Part shown: positions 31,991 to 42,308 of the stretch, one piece after another | Layout: every line of letters begins with the position of its first letter | How positions within the stretch are numbered: position 1 is the stretch's first letter | Origin: Enoplolaimus lenunculus | Lineage: Eukaryota > Nematoda > Enoplea > Enoplida > Thoracostomopsidae | DNA: 64,000 nt | Reading direction: 5' to 3' | NCBI GenBank assembly: GCA_030248215.1 | Contig: JASANG010003039.1 | Span: 100,030 to 164,029 of the forward strand | Made by a program: the position numbers and the translations under genes | Notes under the pieces: model-generated | Seen by the model: only the letters and a program-made list of their open reading frames with translations | Database searches by the model: none | What the model was told of the DNA's origin: nothing

Positions 31991-32464
31991 TTAGAATAAC
32001 TGTTTCCAGCTTGACATTCTTGAATCGAAACTTTCGGGAAAGTTCTTTGTAAACACTGCAGCTGGTACATTAACAGACTTCAAGTACTTAACGAATTGGG
32101 GTCCATCTGCAGGAATGTTTTTTTCGTACGGTAACAGAACATATCTCATCAGATCTACAATTGATGAAAACTGATGCCCATCAATAGAAAAACTACCATC
32201 ATCATTTATAACTGCTTTACGCATAAAATGCAGCAAGATTTTTGCTTTATTTCTATATGCTTTTGGAAATAAATTAATGACATCGTCGAAAGATTGCTGT
32301 TGTTCGTTTACTAGTTCAGGTCTTACAAGATCGTAAGGCTGCTCTGCTTTTTCGGATACTGACAAATTTGAATTTAAAATTTGGAAAGCCTTTTCTTCAA
32401 AGGCAGACGGGTTTTCAGGCAAATTAGGTAAAAGACCGTCTTTGATTAAGTAATATTTAGACAT
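31991..32464 (-). CDS. Virus-like fossil: small accessory protein
   Basis: 157 residues. The middle contains FPKAYRNKAKILLHFM, then GSFSIDGHQFSSIVDLMRYV and a VPAAVF near the end. This matches, in my memory, the small protein that lies next to the ATPase in Polinton/adintovirus-like elements (LPKKYRNKA...LL, a short beta hairpin, GS.I.DL, then W..F...NVP). Function unknown; a virion protein is an inference. Confidence 0.6.
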   Translation of the reverse strand: MSKYYLIKDGLLPNLPENPSAFEEKAFQILNSNLSVSEKAEQPYDLVRPELVNEQQQSFDDVINLFPKAYRNKAKILLHFMRKAVINDDGSFSIDGHQFSSIVDLMRYVLLPYEKNIPADGPQFVKYLKSVNVPAAVFTKNFPESFDSRMSSWKQLF

Positions 32465-32535
32465 TACACAAACGTTTTCAGTAACGGTAGTGAAATTTTA
32501 ATAATCTTTTTGATAATGGCTAAATGTTTGAAAAT

Positions 32536-32823
32536 TTATCTTTTCTTCGCGGCAACTGAGGTCGTTTTTTTGGCTAGCTTCAGTAACAGATTCCGATGTC
32601 GTTTGATGTAGTTACGATCTGTCTTTGAAAATTCAAGGTTAGTGTGGACTAAATTGTACGCTATTTCAGTTAAAACTTTCACTAGAGCAGGGTGTGCAGA
32701 AATAAACCGTTTCGCTTTTTCTTGATTAGAAATATGAGGCAGAATATCTAAATTATCAATATTTGATATCACAACCGAAGACATATTTTTACATGACAAA
32801 ATAATTAAGTTATCGTTAATCAC
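32536..32823 (-). CDS. Virus-like fossil: small basic protein
   Basis: 95 residues with a conserved-looking core LVKVLTEIAYNLV followed by KTDRNYIKRHRNLLLKL and a Lys-rich tail (AAKKR). I recognise the same core (L...L.E.A.N...G...L....R..L.+H+..+..L) in small proteins next to the ATPase of Polinton/adintovirus-like elements. Probably a minor virion or core protein; that is inference. Confidence 0.55.
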   Translation of the reverse strand: MINDNLIILSCKNMSSVVISNIDNLDILPHISNQEKAKRFISAHPALVKVLTEIAYNLVHTNLEFSKTDRNYIKRHRNLLLKLAKKTTSVAAKKR

Positions 32824-32858
32824 AAACTTTATATAATTACGCTGGTAACTTTAATTTA

Positions 32859-33475
32859 TTACAATACAAAGATTTCCTGAATTGAATCTGACGGAAGTGA
32901 TGTTCGAAATGTTAATAGCGGGTGGCTGTACGGACACAAATTTACCCATAGAAAACCAAAAGGTTTATCCTGAATAACTTGCTCGTAGACGCCAACAAAT
33001 TTTTTCGATTTGTTAGGCAGTATGCTTTGTCCTAGAGTGCTGATTTGCCTCAAATCTCTACGGCAAGACATTAGAAACATATGAGTCATTTGCCTACTTA
33101 TCAGCACGCTATATTTACCTTTCAAAAATAAACCCTGGAACAAACACAAGGTGGTAATATTTCGATGATGACTATAAATTGTAAAAACGCGCATGCATTC
33201 AACAGAATTAATAACTTTATGTTGAAGATCATCAAAAACTACTGCTGTGTGGCCGCTTTCAAAATATTCGCTATCCTCAATCACTTCCGTCGGTAAACCT
33301 TTATGAAATATAATATTAGGCAATGTTAATTTTAAATTATCGTACGCAGGTTGATACACATCGTAGCAGAACAAAATTTTGTTAAATTTACTGACAAAAC
33401 AAGCCTCAGTCAAAAGTCTAAAACAGAGTTCTGTTTTACCTGACATCGATTCGCCTACAATTAGAATTCTACTAT
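32859..33475 (-). CDS. Virus-like fossil: packaging-type ATPase
   Basis: P-loop NTPase of the A32/FtsK-like kind used for genome packaging. Walker A is GESMSGKT (about 33,430-33,455) preceded by a beta strand (RILIV); Walker B is AVVFDDLQ near 33,230. Further on, SHHRNITTLCLFQGLF and TLGQSILPNKSKKF are family-typical (HHRN...Q.LF, ARQ-like, P..S). The fossil order next to a capsid part supports this reading. The N-terminal end is uncertain. Confidence 0.72.
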
Positions 33476-33540
33476 TTGGACTTATCCGTAATAACGACTA
33501 GCTTATACTTAATTAGTGTACGCTGGAGTTCTATTCGACT

Positions 33541-33906
33541 AGAAGACGAGGTTCGTTGATTCTTCGCATAACGCATACAGGATCGTGTCTTCAGCCACGG
33601 GTTCGCTGAAGGTTAGTTTAATCTTAAGATATCCAACGGCAGGTTTTTCGAAGAAAGATGTACAACCACTTGAGTTCGACGCAGTTAAATCCGCTATCCA
33701 GATCGTGTAGCCACAGGATAATCGTTGTAGCTTATATCGATATTGCGGTTAATAAAACCTAGTCCTCTGAACATCAAGAAATAAGCAAATGCAAAATCGT
33801 TGTCGGCAAATTTCGAATGAAGACCTTCGGTGGTGAAAACAGGAGTCTCGTTTTTATAAAGCGAAAAATTTGACACATTATTGTGGACAAATTCGAACGG
33901 GTTCAA
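33541..33906 (-). pseudogene. Virus-like fossil: major capsid C-terminal part
   Basis: The first part contains NPFEFVHNNVSNFSLYKN and FAYFLMFRGLGF; the second contains GYTIWIADLTA and GYLKIKLTFSEPV. The pattern NPF.F.H..V......G......, later GY...F.DLT and G.L...L.F, is that of the C-terminal half of the double jelly-roll capsid proteins of Polinton/adintovirus-like elements (C. elegans F54H12.2-like). Only this end is present here. Broken. Confidence 0.68.
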
Positions 33907-33910
33907 TGTG

Positions 33911-36590
33911 TGTCATCGTCGTCGTTAAAATCGCTGACGTACTCATTTTCACGACAAGGAGACGTAATCTATAACAAATCCTGGAGGAGTTGGAGTAATC
34001 TATAACATTTATAAGATAAAACTGGGTTATTGATGCTGCGTTCACTTCAATTTAAAAATGTAGTATAACATTTAATTTGGCAATTGTTTTATGAATTTTT
34101 AAAATTTTTCAAAAATAATTCATGTAATTAAAAATGAAGTAAAGTTTAAAATTAAATGTAAAATAAATACTTAACAAATATTCAATTTAATTCTGATTTG
34201 TCACGCTTTTCGTAAATAATCTTACAAAAAGTGAATAGTGGAAGCCATGACACAAAATATTCAACCGTTGTTCCAATTGAAAGTGATAATCAAATACGAA
34301 CAGCACATTGTTGACATAGCTATCGCAATTTAGTTGCCATCGAGCAGGTTTGAACCTAAAACATCAGATTGAGAATTCGAGCTAGATACTGAATACACAA
34401 ATTTGTTTTCGAAAATAGCCAGTCTTCTAATAAAAATTTCGATACTCAGGACAAACTGCGTACAATGAACAGTGTCACAAGACATCAGAGTTAAACGCTG
34501 TCGTTATTTAAAAGTGAAATCTAGTTTGTATTGACATTGTCATGTTTGTGTCAGCTTGCAAAGAAACTTACGGTGCAATATCCACGCGAAAATTTCGTCC
34601 GCCGATTTCACAAAAAACGAAGTGACTGTCTCATGACAAAAACAAAACGCAGCTTCCACGGATTTCGACTGAATCTGTCAACAATTTGATATCCGATTGG
34701 CCAATCTGAATGAAGTGCGTTGATTTGTAAACAATGAACGCATCCAGCAGCTTTGTAGCAAAGCTTACGTTACCTCTCGCACTAGTCTAAAGTAAATAGT
34801 TATCAATAGAAATTATAGCATCACCACAAACTTGTTGAATTAAATCATGTGAATAAATAACCCTACAAGAATTCAGGTTTTTTGAAACAGGAAATTTAAA
34901 ATAGCCAATTTGAAACAAAGAAGACTTTAGTATTTCTTTAATTTAATTCCTTTTTAAAAATACTATACTTTTACTGTAGTATTATATTCATTCTACAAAT
35001 AAAATGAAAAGTTCGTATCATCATAAAGCAATACTCACATCAGAAGGTAGCAGCAGCATGACGTTTAACTCATCAATACAATCACATTGTCGCCCAGTTT
35101 CACACGACGCCGCCAACGAACAGTAATCATCTATAAATAATGCATGAAAATGTTGAAATTTATAAAGTAAAGCATGCGTTTCATGATAAAGTTGTTAGCT
35201 GATTCACAAAAATCAAACTATGACGAATTTAGGTTAAATCTGTTATAATTTGTTTTCATATAAACGGACAATGCTAAAATTTTACCCACTGGGGGTATTC
35301 AGATCAAATTATTCAAGTCACTTACATCTCTTAGCTTTGAAATCATTTGGCGCCAAATATTTGTATGTCTCGGCAAGTGTGATTTCGGGCGAATTGTGAA
35401 CGCGCAATAACGGAGGTTCAAGCAGTAATTTATTAGACATTATTTTTATTATTAATACGTAAGTATCTGAAAAAATAGCAACAAGGCAAAACATTTGAAA
35501 ACTCGAAGACAAACCAAACATTTTGAACACAACTTGAAACTGGAAGGTCTGCACCTAGTTTATATATCTTTTCAATGTTGATACAAAATCTTAAGATCTA
35601 GGCGAGTACTTGGTACGCTGAGCAAAACATGGGTAACCTAACTATCACGCCATCCTATGCTGAGCAAAAACGGGGGTAAAGTACTTAAAAACCTATGTCA
35701 CGCCATCCTAGTTCTCAGAAGAAACAGAGCAGATTCAGATTATCTAACAATAGAATATCACGTTATGTTAAACAAACAATCTTATCAGAATTGTTGAAAA
35801 ATAACACAAAAATGTTTACGAAAAAAGCAAAGTTTGCATTGCCGTCGTCTAACCTGACTTAAAATGGATGGCAGGGATGTACAAACGCTGGCAGGGATGC
35901 AGGGGTGCTTAAGGAAAGGTAAGGTACATCAACTTACGCACAGGCAAAACGTAAAACTTCATTTTTTGCACAAAGTTTACTGCACAAAGTTTACGTGTGC
36001 TAGAAAAAATATGCTCTAGCTTAGTAATAATTAAGTTATTTAGTGCTCGGTTATGTTTCGCGGTTAGGTATTTCAAAGTTTTTCAACCTAATAGCTAAAC
36101 CTACGTCTTCTTGCAGTAACTTGAGTTCCCCCTGCCAGCTTCTAAACAGTTTTTGTTAAAACCACTAGCTAAGTAGCCGGCGTAGTGAATTGTTGAAATA
36201 CATGTTATATCGAGTTGAATTTTGAAAAAAATTTAGTGTATTATATCTGATAAACTTCCAACAAACATACGCCGGCTACTACAAAAATGTGAACCTCCAT
36301 GTGTTAAATCTTATAATTTTCATCTAGAGATTTGTGAAAATCTAGTATAAAACATATAGATGAAAGAAAATTTTAGAGCATTCGATTTTGGGGCTACGTA
36401 TGTCTAAAGAAATAGGGCTTAACTATTTCAAAAGCTTAGGCCTATGTATTAATAGCAGCAGTATATGAAGACACCGGGTATCGATTGCGGTCTCTTAGCT
36501 TATGTATAGTTGAAATCAAAATTGTAGGCACTAATCACAGATTCTAAATTTTAGGCACTGATTACTGATATCTAAATGTTTGGGTTATGT
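33911..36590. other. Non-coding stretch
   Basis: Nothing convincing. 35,595-35,715 holds two related ~55-base units (GCTGAGCAAAA ... CACGCCATCCTA). Some of this may be decayed sequence of the virus-like element, but I see no polymerase, integrase or further capsid motif. Confidence 0.4.
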
Positions 36591-36596
36591 TAAGCA

Positions 36597-37130
36597 TGCA
36601 TAGATAAGACGGGATCATTTTTTGCGCGGAACTGCAAGGCAAGCTTAAGCTTTAGACTAACTCTTGGCTTATCCTAGGCGTAGACATATGCTTAGGCCTT
36701 GATCTATGCATTGCCCAAGATTTACACCGCACAGTTTAAAATCACTAGAAATGATAGAGTTTAGTTCGCTACAACCATTGTTTATTCAAACAAAAAATGC
36801 TTAAACTATTACTTAATTAGACTTATGTTGGCTCCAACTCTTAATATACTGCGGTGTTAACGTATTAATTGGTTGCAGAACCGGGTTTGAATACAAGGTG
36901 TGGTCCATGTATAGATCAAGGCGGACCATTTTTGTGCGGAACTGCTAGGCAAGCTTAAGCTTTGGACTAACCTTAGGCGTATCCTATACTTAGAAATATG
37001 CTTTGGCCATGATCTATACGTTGGTCACCAAGATTTATAGCGCTCAGTTTAAAATCACTGGAAAAGACAGAGTTTAAATCGCTCCGATTATCGCGTATTC
37101 AGACAAAAACAGTTAAATTTTTACTGTACT
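36597..37130. repeat. Diverged direct repeat, each copy with inverted ends
   Basis: 36,597-36,820 and 36,903-37,130 are similar over about 225 bases (shared GCGGAACTGC, GGCAAGCTTAAGCTTT, CAGTTTAAAATCACT). In each, the start (CATGCATAGAT / CATGTATAGATCAAGG) recurs inverted about 115 bases on (GATCTATGCATTG / CCATGATCTATACG). This suggests a small inverted-repeat element duplicated along with its flank. Confidence 0.65.
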
Positions 37131-37587
37131 GGCCTGCATGTTTTTTATTAAACACATATATAATTACTAGACATGATAATAAATTACAAAATCTATGTAC
37201 TATAACCCAATTTTAAAATTCGGATGGGATCTGAAATATATCTTGATAATTAACAAACAAAACCTTCCAAATCAATAACATCCGATTCCAGAAATTGCAT
37301 TAAAACCAGTTGAACTGTGTATAAAATACACACAAACAAACCTTTCAACTCAATACTCAACGTATGAAACCCTGCTTCATAAACGTCAATCGGAATCCAG
37401 TTGGATAAAATCTGAAATACAGATAGTTAATCAAACACAGAATAACTAATTCAATTTTCAACGTATCAGGACTTGTTTGCGATTGTCGATTCGAAACCAG
37501 TTGTTAGAATCTGAAATACAGATAATGATTACGAAACAAAACACACAATTCAATTTTCCAAGTATCAGAACCCCAATTCACGACATG

Positions 37588-37963
37588 CAGGGTGCAACCG
37601 GAATTACAATTTACCGGAACCGGAACCGGAATTTGAAAATTTTACCGGAACCGGAACCGGAAAATGAAAAATGCATTTCACCAAAAATTTCATTTTATTC
37701 GTATTTTTTGCTCTATTATTTGTGAAATAACCTTAGTCGAACACAGGTATTTATTTTATTTGTTGTATTTTAGATTTTCGTCGTCGACTGAAGTGAAATC
37801 CACCATCAACGGCTTATATTCTGAGTACAAGTGGCTTTCAAAAGAGATTCTTAAACGGCCAAATTATAACACCGGAATTTTTAAATCCGGTAAAAATTTA
37901 CCGGAACCGGAACCGGAAGGTGAAAAATGCCGGAACCGGAACCGGAATTCCGGTTGCACCCTG
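37588..37963. mobile_element. hAT MITE, ACCGGA family, 8 bp TSD
   Basis: CAGGGTGCAACCGGAATTAC at the left and CCGGAATTCCGGTTGCACCCTG (last 12 GGTTGCACCCTG) at the right are inverted repeats. ACGACATG is an exact 8-bp target duplication (37,580-37,587 and 37,964-37,971). Both ends hold ACCGGAACCGG arrays. 376 bp, no transposase. Its interior is nearly the same as that of the copy at 42,496-42,886, so the family moved recently. Confidence 0.95.
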
Positions 37964-38046
37964 ACGACATGTCAATTCGAAATCATTTGGTAGAATTTAA
38001 AAAAGAAAGAGAAAATTTGGTTTTGAAAAAAGTCGTGAACTACGAG

Positions 38047-38167
38047 GGACCCGGTGTAAAAGCTGTCCGTGTATATTAGGCGTTTTCAGGATGGAACATA
38101 GGAATATTTTCAGGATTTTTAGTAAGCTCTTAAAACCTGGGTTGGGACAGCTTTTACACCGGGACCC
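38047..38167. mobile_element. Short inverted-repeat element
   Basis: CCCGGTGTAAAAGCTGTCC near 38,051-38,069 and GGACAGCTTTTACACCGGG at about 38,146-38,164 are perfect 19-bp inverted repeats about 75 bases apart. The sequence between them has no coding potential. It may be a tiny MITE or a cruciform-forming repeat; no target duplication was seen. Confidence 0.7.
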
Positions 38168-38736
38168 ACGGCGGGGTTATTACTACTTAGTTGGTGTAAT
38201 CTTCAGTAGAACTTGAAAACAATTTAAACCGTGTCTTATTATACCACTTCGGAGGTTTGCTTGGTGTACCAACAGGTATCAACTTGATATTTGGATCTTT
38301 AAACATCGGCAACACGGTATAATGGTTCGAACTCCAGATGAAACATGTTGGTGATTCGCAAACCTTCCGTTCTGGTCAGCCGCATGCGAAGCGGCAACAG
38401 AGGAACGAGATCGCGCCCTTGCAACTGCAGTGGCACCTGGGCACCCTCCGGAGGCAGTTGAGGCATACAAGACCGCGCGGAAGCACGCAGATGACACCAT
38501 CCGAGAAGAAAAGTCGAAGAAGATCCGCGAACAGATCATGGAACTGGGAGTCAGCACCGACCTATGGAACCTCATCAAGGCAGCAGACGGTCGCAGGCAG
38601 TGTGCAAAGCCCGCGGCAATCATCACACCGCCAGCAGGATCAAAGACACTACCAGCAAAAACAGACCGGCAGAAAGCGAACCTGTTTTGCCGCACTTTCG
38701 CGGCCGTGTCAAGGCTGCCCAAGATGAAGCAGCAAG

Positions 38737-40587
38737 ATGCACCGATCAGACGAAGTGCAATCAAAGCTCCAAGACACTGCCAGTTCCAAGGGCTACGCCA
38801 GACTGCGTGCAAGCCTCCACGTTAGCAATGAAATGCTCGTGAACCTGCCGCCGATTGGGAAAACGAAGCTTCTGTCATTAATCAACAGAAGCTGGCTGGA
38901 AGGCAAGACGCCAGCAGCATGGAGAAGACCAGAGATAGTCGCCATCCCAAAGAAGGGCAAAGATCCAACGGAAATCAACAGCTACCGCCCGATATCGTTA
39001 CTCCCATGCACCTCTAAGCTGGCTGAAAGAATGGTCAACGCACGTTTGAAGTACTTGCTGGAATGGAACCAGAAGCTTAACCCAGACCAAGCTGGGTTCA
39101 GGACCGGGCGCAGTACCGTTGACCAAGTGGTCCGATTGACACAAACCGCCTTCGACGCTATGGAGCAGAAGAAGCCGGAGCGGGCTGCCCTAGCGCTTCT
39201 AGATTTCACCAAGGCCTACGACCGTGTCTGGCGTGACGGCCTGTTGCACAAGATGAAAGGGATGGGTATCCCGGCCTGCATTACCCGTTGGGTCGCAGCA
39301 TTGATCAGGGACCGCCGATCGAGGGTACGCTGGAACGCAGCCACATCGGACTGGATGACCTTTCGGGAAGGACTACCACAGGGTAGTGTGCTGGCACCAC
39401 TACTCTGGCTCATCTACGTTAACGACATAAACGCAGACCCAGCGTCCAAGGCAACCTCGTTGTCGCTCTACGCTGACGACACGGCACTCATGTCCACAGG
39501 ACGGACGATCGAGGAGTGCAGAGCCAAACTGCAGCCCGCACTTGACGCAGTCTGGAACTGGGCCGCCAAGTGGAAAGTCGGTATGTCACCAAGCAAGTGT
39601 TGTTTCACCATCTTCACCTTGGACCCAGCCGAATCCAACGGGAAAGTCGTCCCAACCCTGACGCTAGGCCCGACCAGGCTGCAGTTTGATAACAACCCAA
39701 CCGTCCTCGGGGTCAAGCTGGATACTGGCCTTACGTTCGCAGCGCATGCAGAAGACGTACGCAGGAAGATGCAAACTCGGAAAAACGCCATCTCGGTCCT
39801 TAGTGGCAAGCATTATGGAAGCCAACGCAAAACCCTACGCACAGCTTACATCGGTTACGTGCGCCCGTGTTTCGACTATGGAGCCAGCACATGGTTCAAC
39901 TATGCTGCCCCTGCAACCAGGAAGAAACTGGAAGCCGTCAATAATGCGTGCGCCCGCATTATTACCGGATGCCTGAGGAACACGCGGCAAGACCTACTGT
40001 TACAGGAAGCGGGAATCCAAAGCCTCTCTGTGAGAGCCAAAGTACTGGCTGGTAATGAGTTCAACCGACTAATCCGCCTGCCACGGACAGACCCAACGAG
40101 ACGACTCCTAGAAACGAGCACGACACCGAGGTTACGCTACCGTGCTAGAGAAGCCTGGATCCGAGCCAGCCAGAGCGAAGCGGACGCTCCCATGCCCGAC
40201 GAAGATTGTACTCTGATACATAGGCCATGTTTCCGCAGAGTGGGACAATGGATGCTGGAAAGGGCGGGGCTAGCCGCAGCAAACACCGAAGAGCGCCCTA
40301 TCACCACCATAACACCACCATGGGCAACTATGAGTGGCCACAGCAGAATCAAGATACTGCCAATACCTGACAACGCCCCTACACGCGATGAACCGGCGGA
40401 CCGCAGAAGAGAAGTGGCAGAAGCGATGCTCGCCGAACTGGGTGGCTACGACGTGGAAATCTGGTGTGACGGGTCAGTAGCTGATGGGTGCAGGAGTGGA
40501 GGGGGCGGGGTCGTGCATCACAGCGGACAACCAAAGAAAAGAAAGACGGGTAGCAGCGGGTACATTTTGCAGCAGCACCAAAGCTGA
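38737..40587 (+). CDS. LINE reverse transcriptase frame
   Basis: A 616-residue frame. RT motifs in order: INSYRPISLLPCTSKLAERM, NPDQAGFRTGRSTVDQVVRL, LALLDFTKAYDRVWRDGLL, FREGLPQGSVLAPLLWLIYV, SLYADDTALM (catalytic YADD), MSPSKCCFT and LGVKLDTGLTF. The region beyond is the thumb/connection (FDYGASTWFNYAAPATRKKL). The last residues (EIWCDGSVADG) are the start of RNase H, where a frame change moves the rest to the next frame. The true frame begins further upstream (38,345), separated by another frame change. Confidence 0.9.
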   Translation: MHRSDEVQSKLQDTASSKGYARLRASLHVSNEMLVNLPPIGKTKLLSLINRSWLEGKTPAAWRRPEIVAIPKKGKDPTEINSYRPISLLPCTSKLAERMVNARLKYLLEWNQKLNPDQAGFRTGRSTVDQVVRLTQTAFDAMEQKKPERAALALLDFTKAYDRVWRDGLLHKMKGMGIPACITRWVAALIRDRRSRVRWNAATSDWMTFREGLPQGSVLAPLLWLIYVNDINADPASKATSLSLYADDTALMSTGRTIEECRAKLQPALDAVWNWAAKWKVGMSPSKCCFTIFTLDPAESNGKVVPTLTLGPTRLQFDNNPTVLGVKLDTGLTFAAHAEDVRRKMQTRKNAISVLSGKHYGSQRKTLRTAYIGYVRPCFDYGASTWFNYAAPATRKKLEAVNNACARIITGCLRNTRQDLLLQEAGIQSLSVRAKVLAGNEFNRLIRLPRTDPTRRLLETSTTPRLRYRAREAWIRASQSEADAPMPDEDCTLIHRPCFRRVGQWMLERAGLAAANTEERPITTITPPWATMSGHSRIKILPIPDNAPTRDEPADRRREVAEAMLAELGGYDVEIWCDGSVADGCRSGGGGVVHHSGQPKKRKTGSSGYILQQHQS

Positions 40588-41299
40588 ACTGACGGCCATT
40601 AAAGATGCACTAGACACCTGCCTGAGCCTACTAGAAGCACCAAGCAAGATTCGTGTATGCTCAGATTCGAGGGCTGGGCTCCAAACTCTCGACCGAGGAC
40701 CCTTGAGCCAGCGGTCCAGGATCGGACAGGAGGTATGGAGAACCCTGTTGACCGCCGCGGACCGCGGCCACGAAATCAGCATCGTTTGGGTACCAGGGCA
40801 TGTCGGCCTGGAAGGCAACGAGAACGCCGACAGAATAGCGAACGAAGCACCGTCACTATCACAGGAGTCGATCAAAATCGACTATGAGTCAGCACGCACA
40901 GCTACCGCAGCAGCCGGGAAAACCATGGAAAGACTGAGGAGGCGAACAACCTTACCGCCGCCACCCAAGGACATGGACAAGCTCAGCCGGCACGAGCAGT
41001 GCACGATATCACAGATCCGGTGCGGCTCCAGCTCGATGACCAAAGACACACTACACCTCTTTGGGAAGGCAGAAAACGACTCGTGCGACCGGTGCGGTGA
41101 ACCAGACTCAATCAGCCACGTGCTCCTACACTGTCCCGCCACAGAAGCAAAACGTCGACTATTCTGGGGACGAACACCGACAACCATGGAAGATATCCTG
41201 AATGAAACTGGCGCAAATGTGATTCGCTACCTTCGGGAGGTTGCTGGGATCCGCGATGAACCCCAGCTGCCAGGCGATCCCCTGGGACGCCAGGCGTAG
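40484..41299 (+). CDS. LINE RNase H and C-terminal Cys motif
   Basis: RNase H: AGVEGAGSCIT, TKAELTAIKDALDTCL, IRVCSDSRAGLQTL and IVWVPGHVGLEGNENADRIA. A C-terminal CCHC-like motif follows (CDRCGEPDSISHVLLHC). It continues the 38,737 frame after a one-base frame change near 40,490. Its stop is followed within a few bases by the GAA-repeat tail. The presence of RNase H places the LINE in the I/Jockey-like superfamily group. Confidence 0.88.
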   Translation: MGAGVEGAGSCITADNQRKERRVAAGTFCSSTKAELTAIKDALDTCLSLLEAPSKIRVCSDSRAGLQTLDRGPLSQRSRIGQEVWRTLLTAADRGHEISIVWVPGHVGLEGNENADRIANEAPSLSQESIKIDYESARTATAAAGKTMERLRRRTTLPPPPKDMDKLSRHEQCTISQIRCGSSSMTKDTLHLFGKAENDSCDRCGEPDSISHVLLHCPATEAKRRLFWGRTPTTMEDILNETGANVIRYLREVAGIRDEPQLPGDPLGRQA

Positions 41300-41329
41300 G
41301 GTGCAACAAATAGAAGAAGAAGAAGAACA

Positions 41330-42308
41330 GCTCCGTCTGTGCACCGCCAAGCTGAATGCATTTCTCCAGTCGGGATGGTACAGATCGGCAAACTTTGGCG
41401 CATAAGTCCACTGGAATTTTTTCAAAACGCTGATTTTATTCTGACCATCAATTCTTGAGGGTCCTTCGCCCTACTTCCATAAACATCTTCTTTCACAACA
41501 CCCCAAAGAAAGAAGTCAGGCGGAGTTAAGTCTGGTGACCTAGCTGGCCACTCGATGGCACCTCTGCGGCCGATCCATCGATTCGGGAACCTTTCGTCCA
41601 CCCAAGCGCGGACTTCGGTAGCGTAGTAAGCTGGGGCTCCGTCATGCATGAAAACAAGATCCTCGGTTGTGATTTGCGGGTAGACATTCACAGATAAAAG
41701 TTCCAAATAGCTGGTTTTATTGACATTTCCGTCAAAAAAGAATGGACCAACGATGCCTTGTGAACAAATTCCGGCCCAGACACAGACTCCAATTGCGTTG
41801 ACTTCTTTGTTAATCGTGACATGTGGATTGTCTTCAGACCAATAAGCACAATTATAGCGATTAACATGACCATTGAGGTTGAATACCGCTCGTCGGTCCA
41901 CAATATGCGATCAAGGTCCAACGCACTGCTTTCCACCATGTCCATAAATTTCTGGCACAACTGGACTCTGGGATCGAAATCATCATCAGAGAGTCCACGG
42001 ATAACACGGGGCCGAATGGGCTTCAAGTCAAGCTCCTTGTAAAGGCGCCAAACGGAAGTATGAGGAATACCCAGCTGGAGGGAAGCCCTTCGAGTTGACT
42101 TCTGGGAGCTCCTAGATACCGCAGCGCTTAATGCAGCTTTCTGGTTCCCACTTGTGGCAGACATTGGACGACCCAGCCTCAGCCGTTCCGCTACACTACC
42201 AGTGTCCTCGAATCCGGAAATAATATCAGCCATCGTCTTGCGAGTAGGAGGTATCGAGTCGAAATGATTTTTCCACTGGCGTGAGACTTCGGCGTAATTT
42301 CTGTATTT
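41330..42308 (-). pseudogene. Tc1/mariner transposase relic, DD41D type
   Basis: Minus strand. N-terminal helix-turn-helix region (RQWKNHFDSIPPTRKTM, then GSVAERLRLGRPMSAT and a second HTH RRASLQLGIPHTSVWRLYKE). Catalytic residues: WTDER (first D), FMHDGAPAY (second), TPPDFFLW (third). 41 residues separate the second and third, the DD41D (rosa-like) group. The C-terminal end runs KCIQLGGAQTEL. One frame change lies near 41,895 and another near 41,420. The N-terminus is cut by the Helentron-like repeat at 42,309 and the 3' end by the LINE tail at 41,329, so no TIR remains. Confidence 0.88.

Larger units (their letters stand above)
31234..33910 (-). mobile_element. Polinton/adintovirus-like fossil
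   Basis: A cluster on the minus strand in the order capsid C-terminal part, packaging-type ATPase, small basic protein, small accessory protein, a content and order I know from Polinton/adintovirus-like elements and their relatives in invertebrate genomes. DNA polymerase B and integrase are not seen in the window and no element-specific terminal repeats were found, so this is a partial copy. It has several breaks, but its small frames are still largely open, so it is not among the oldest parts of the window. The divergent frames at 31,246-31,942 may belong to it. Confidence 0.7.
38345..41329 (+). mobile_element. 5'-truncated LINE with RNase H
   Basis: Starts inside the region between endonuclease and reverse transcriptase (VEAYKTARKHADDTIREE at 38,460) and runs through RT, thumb, RNase H and a Cys motif to a simple tail made of GAA repeats (AATAGAAGAAGAAGAAG, 41,309-41,329). 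No endonuclease remains, so it is a typical 5' truncation. There are two frame changes, near 38,740 and near 40,490. GC content is well above that of its surroundings. Confidence 0.9.

Noticed and set aside
38279-38812. Minus-strand frame of 177 residues
   Set aside because: Antisense shadow of the GC-rich LINE coding region.
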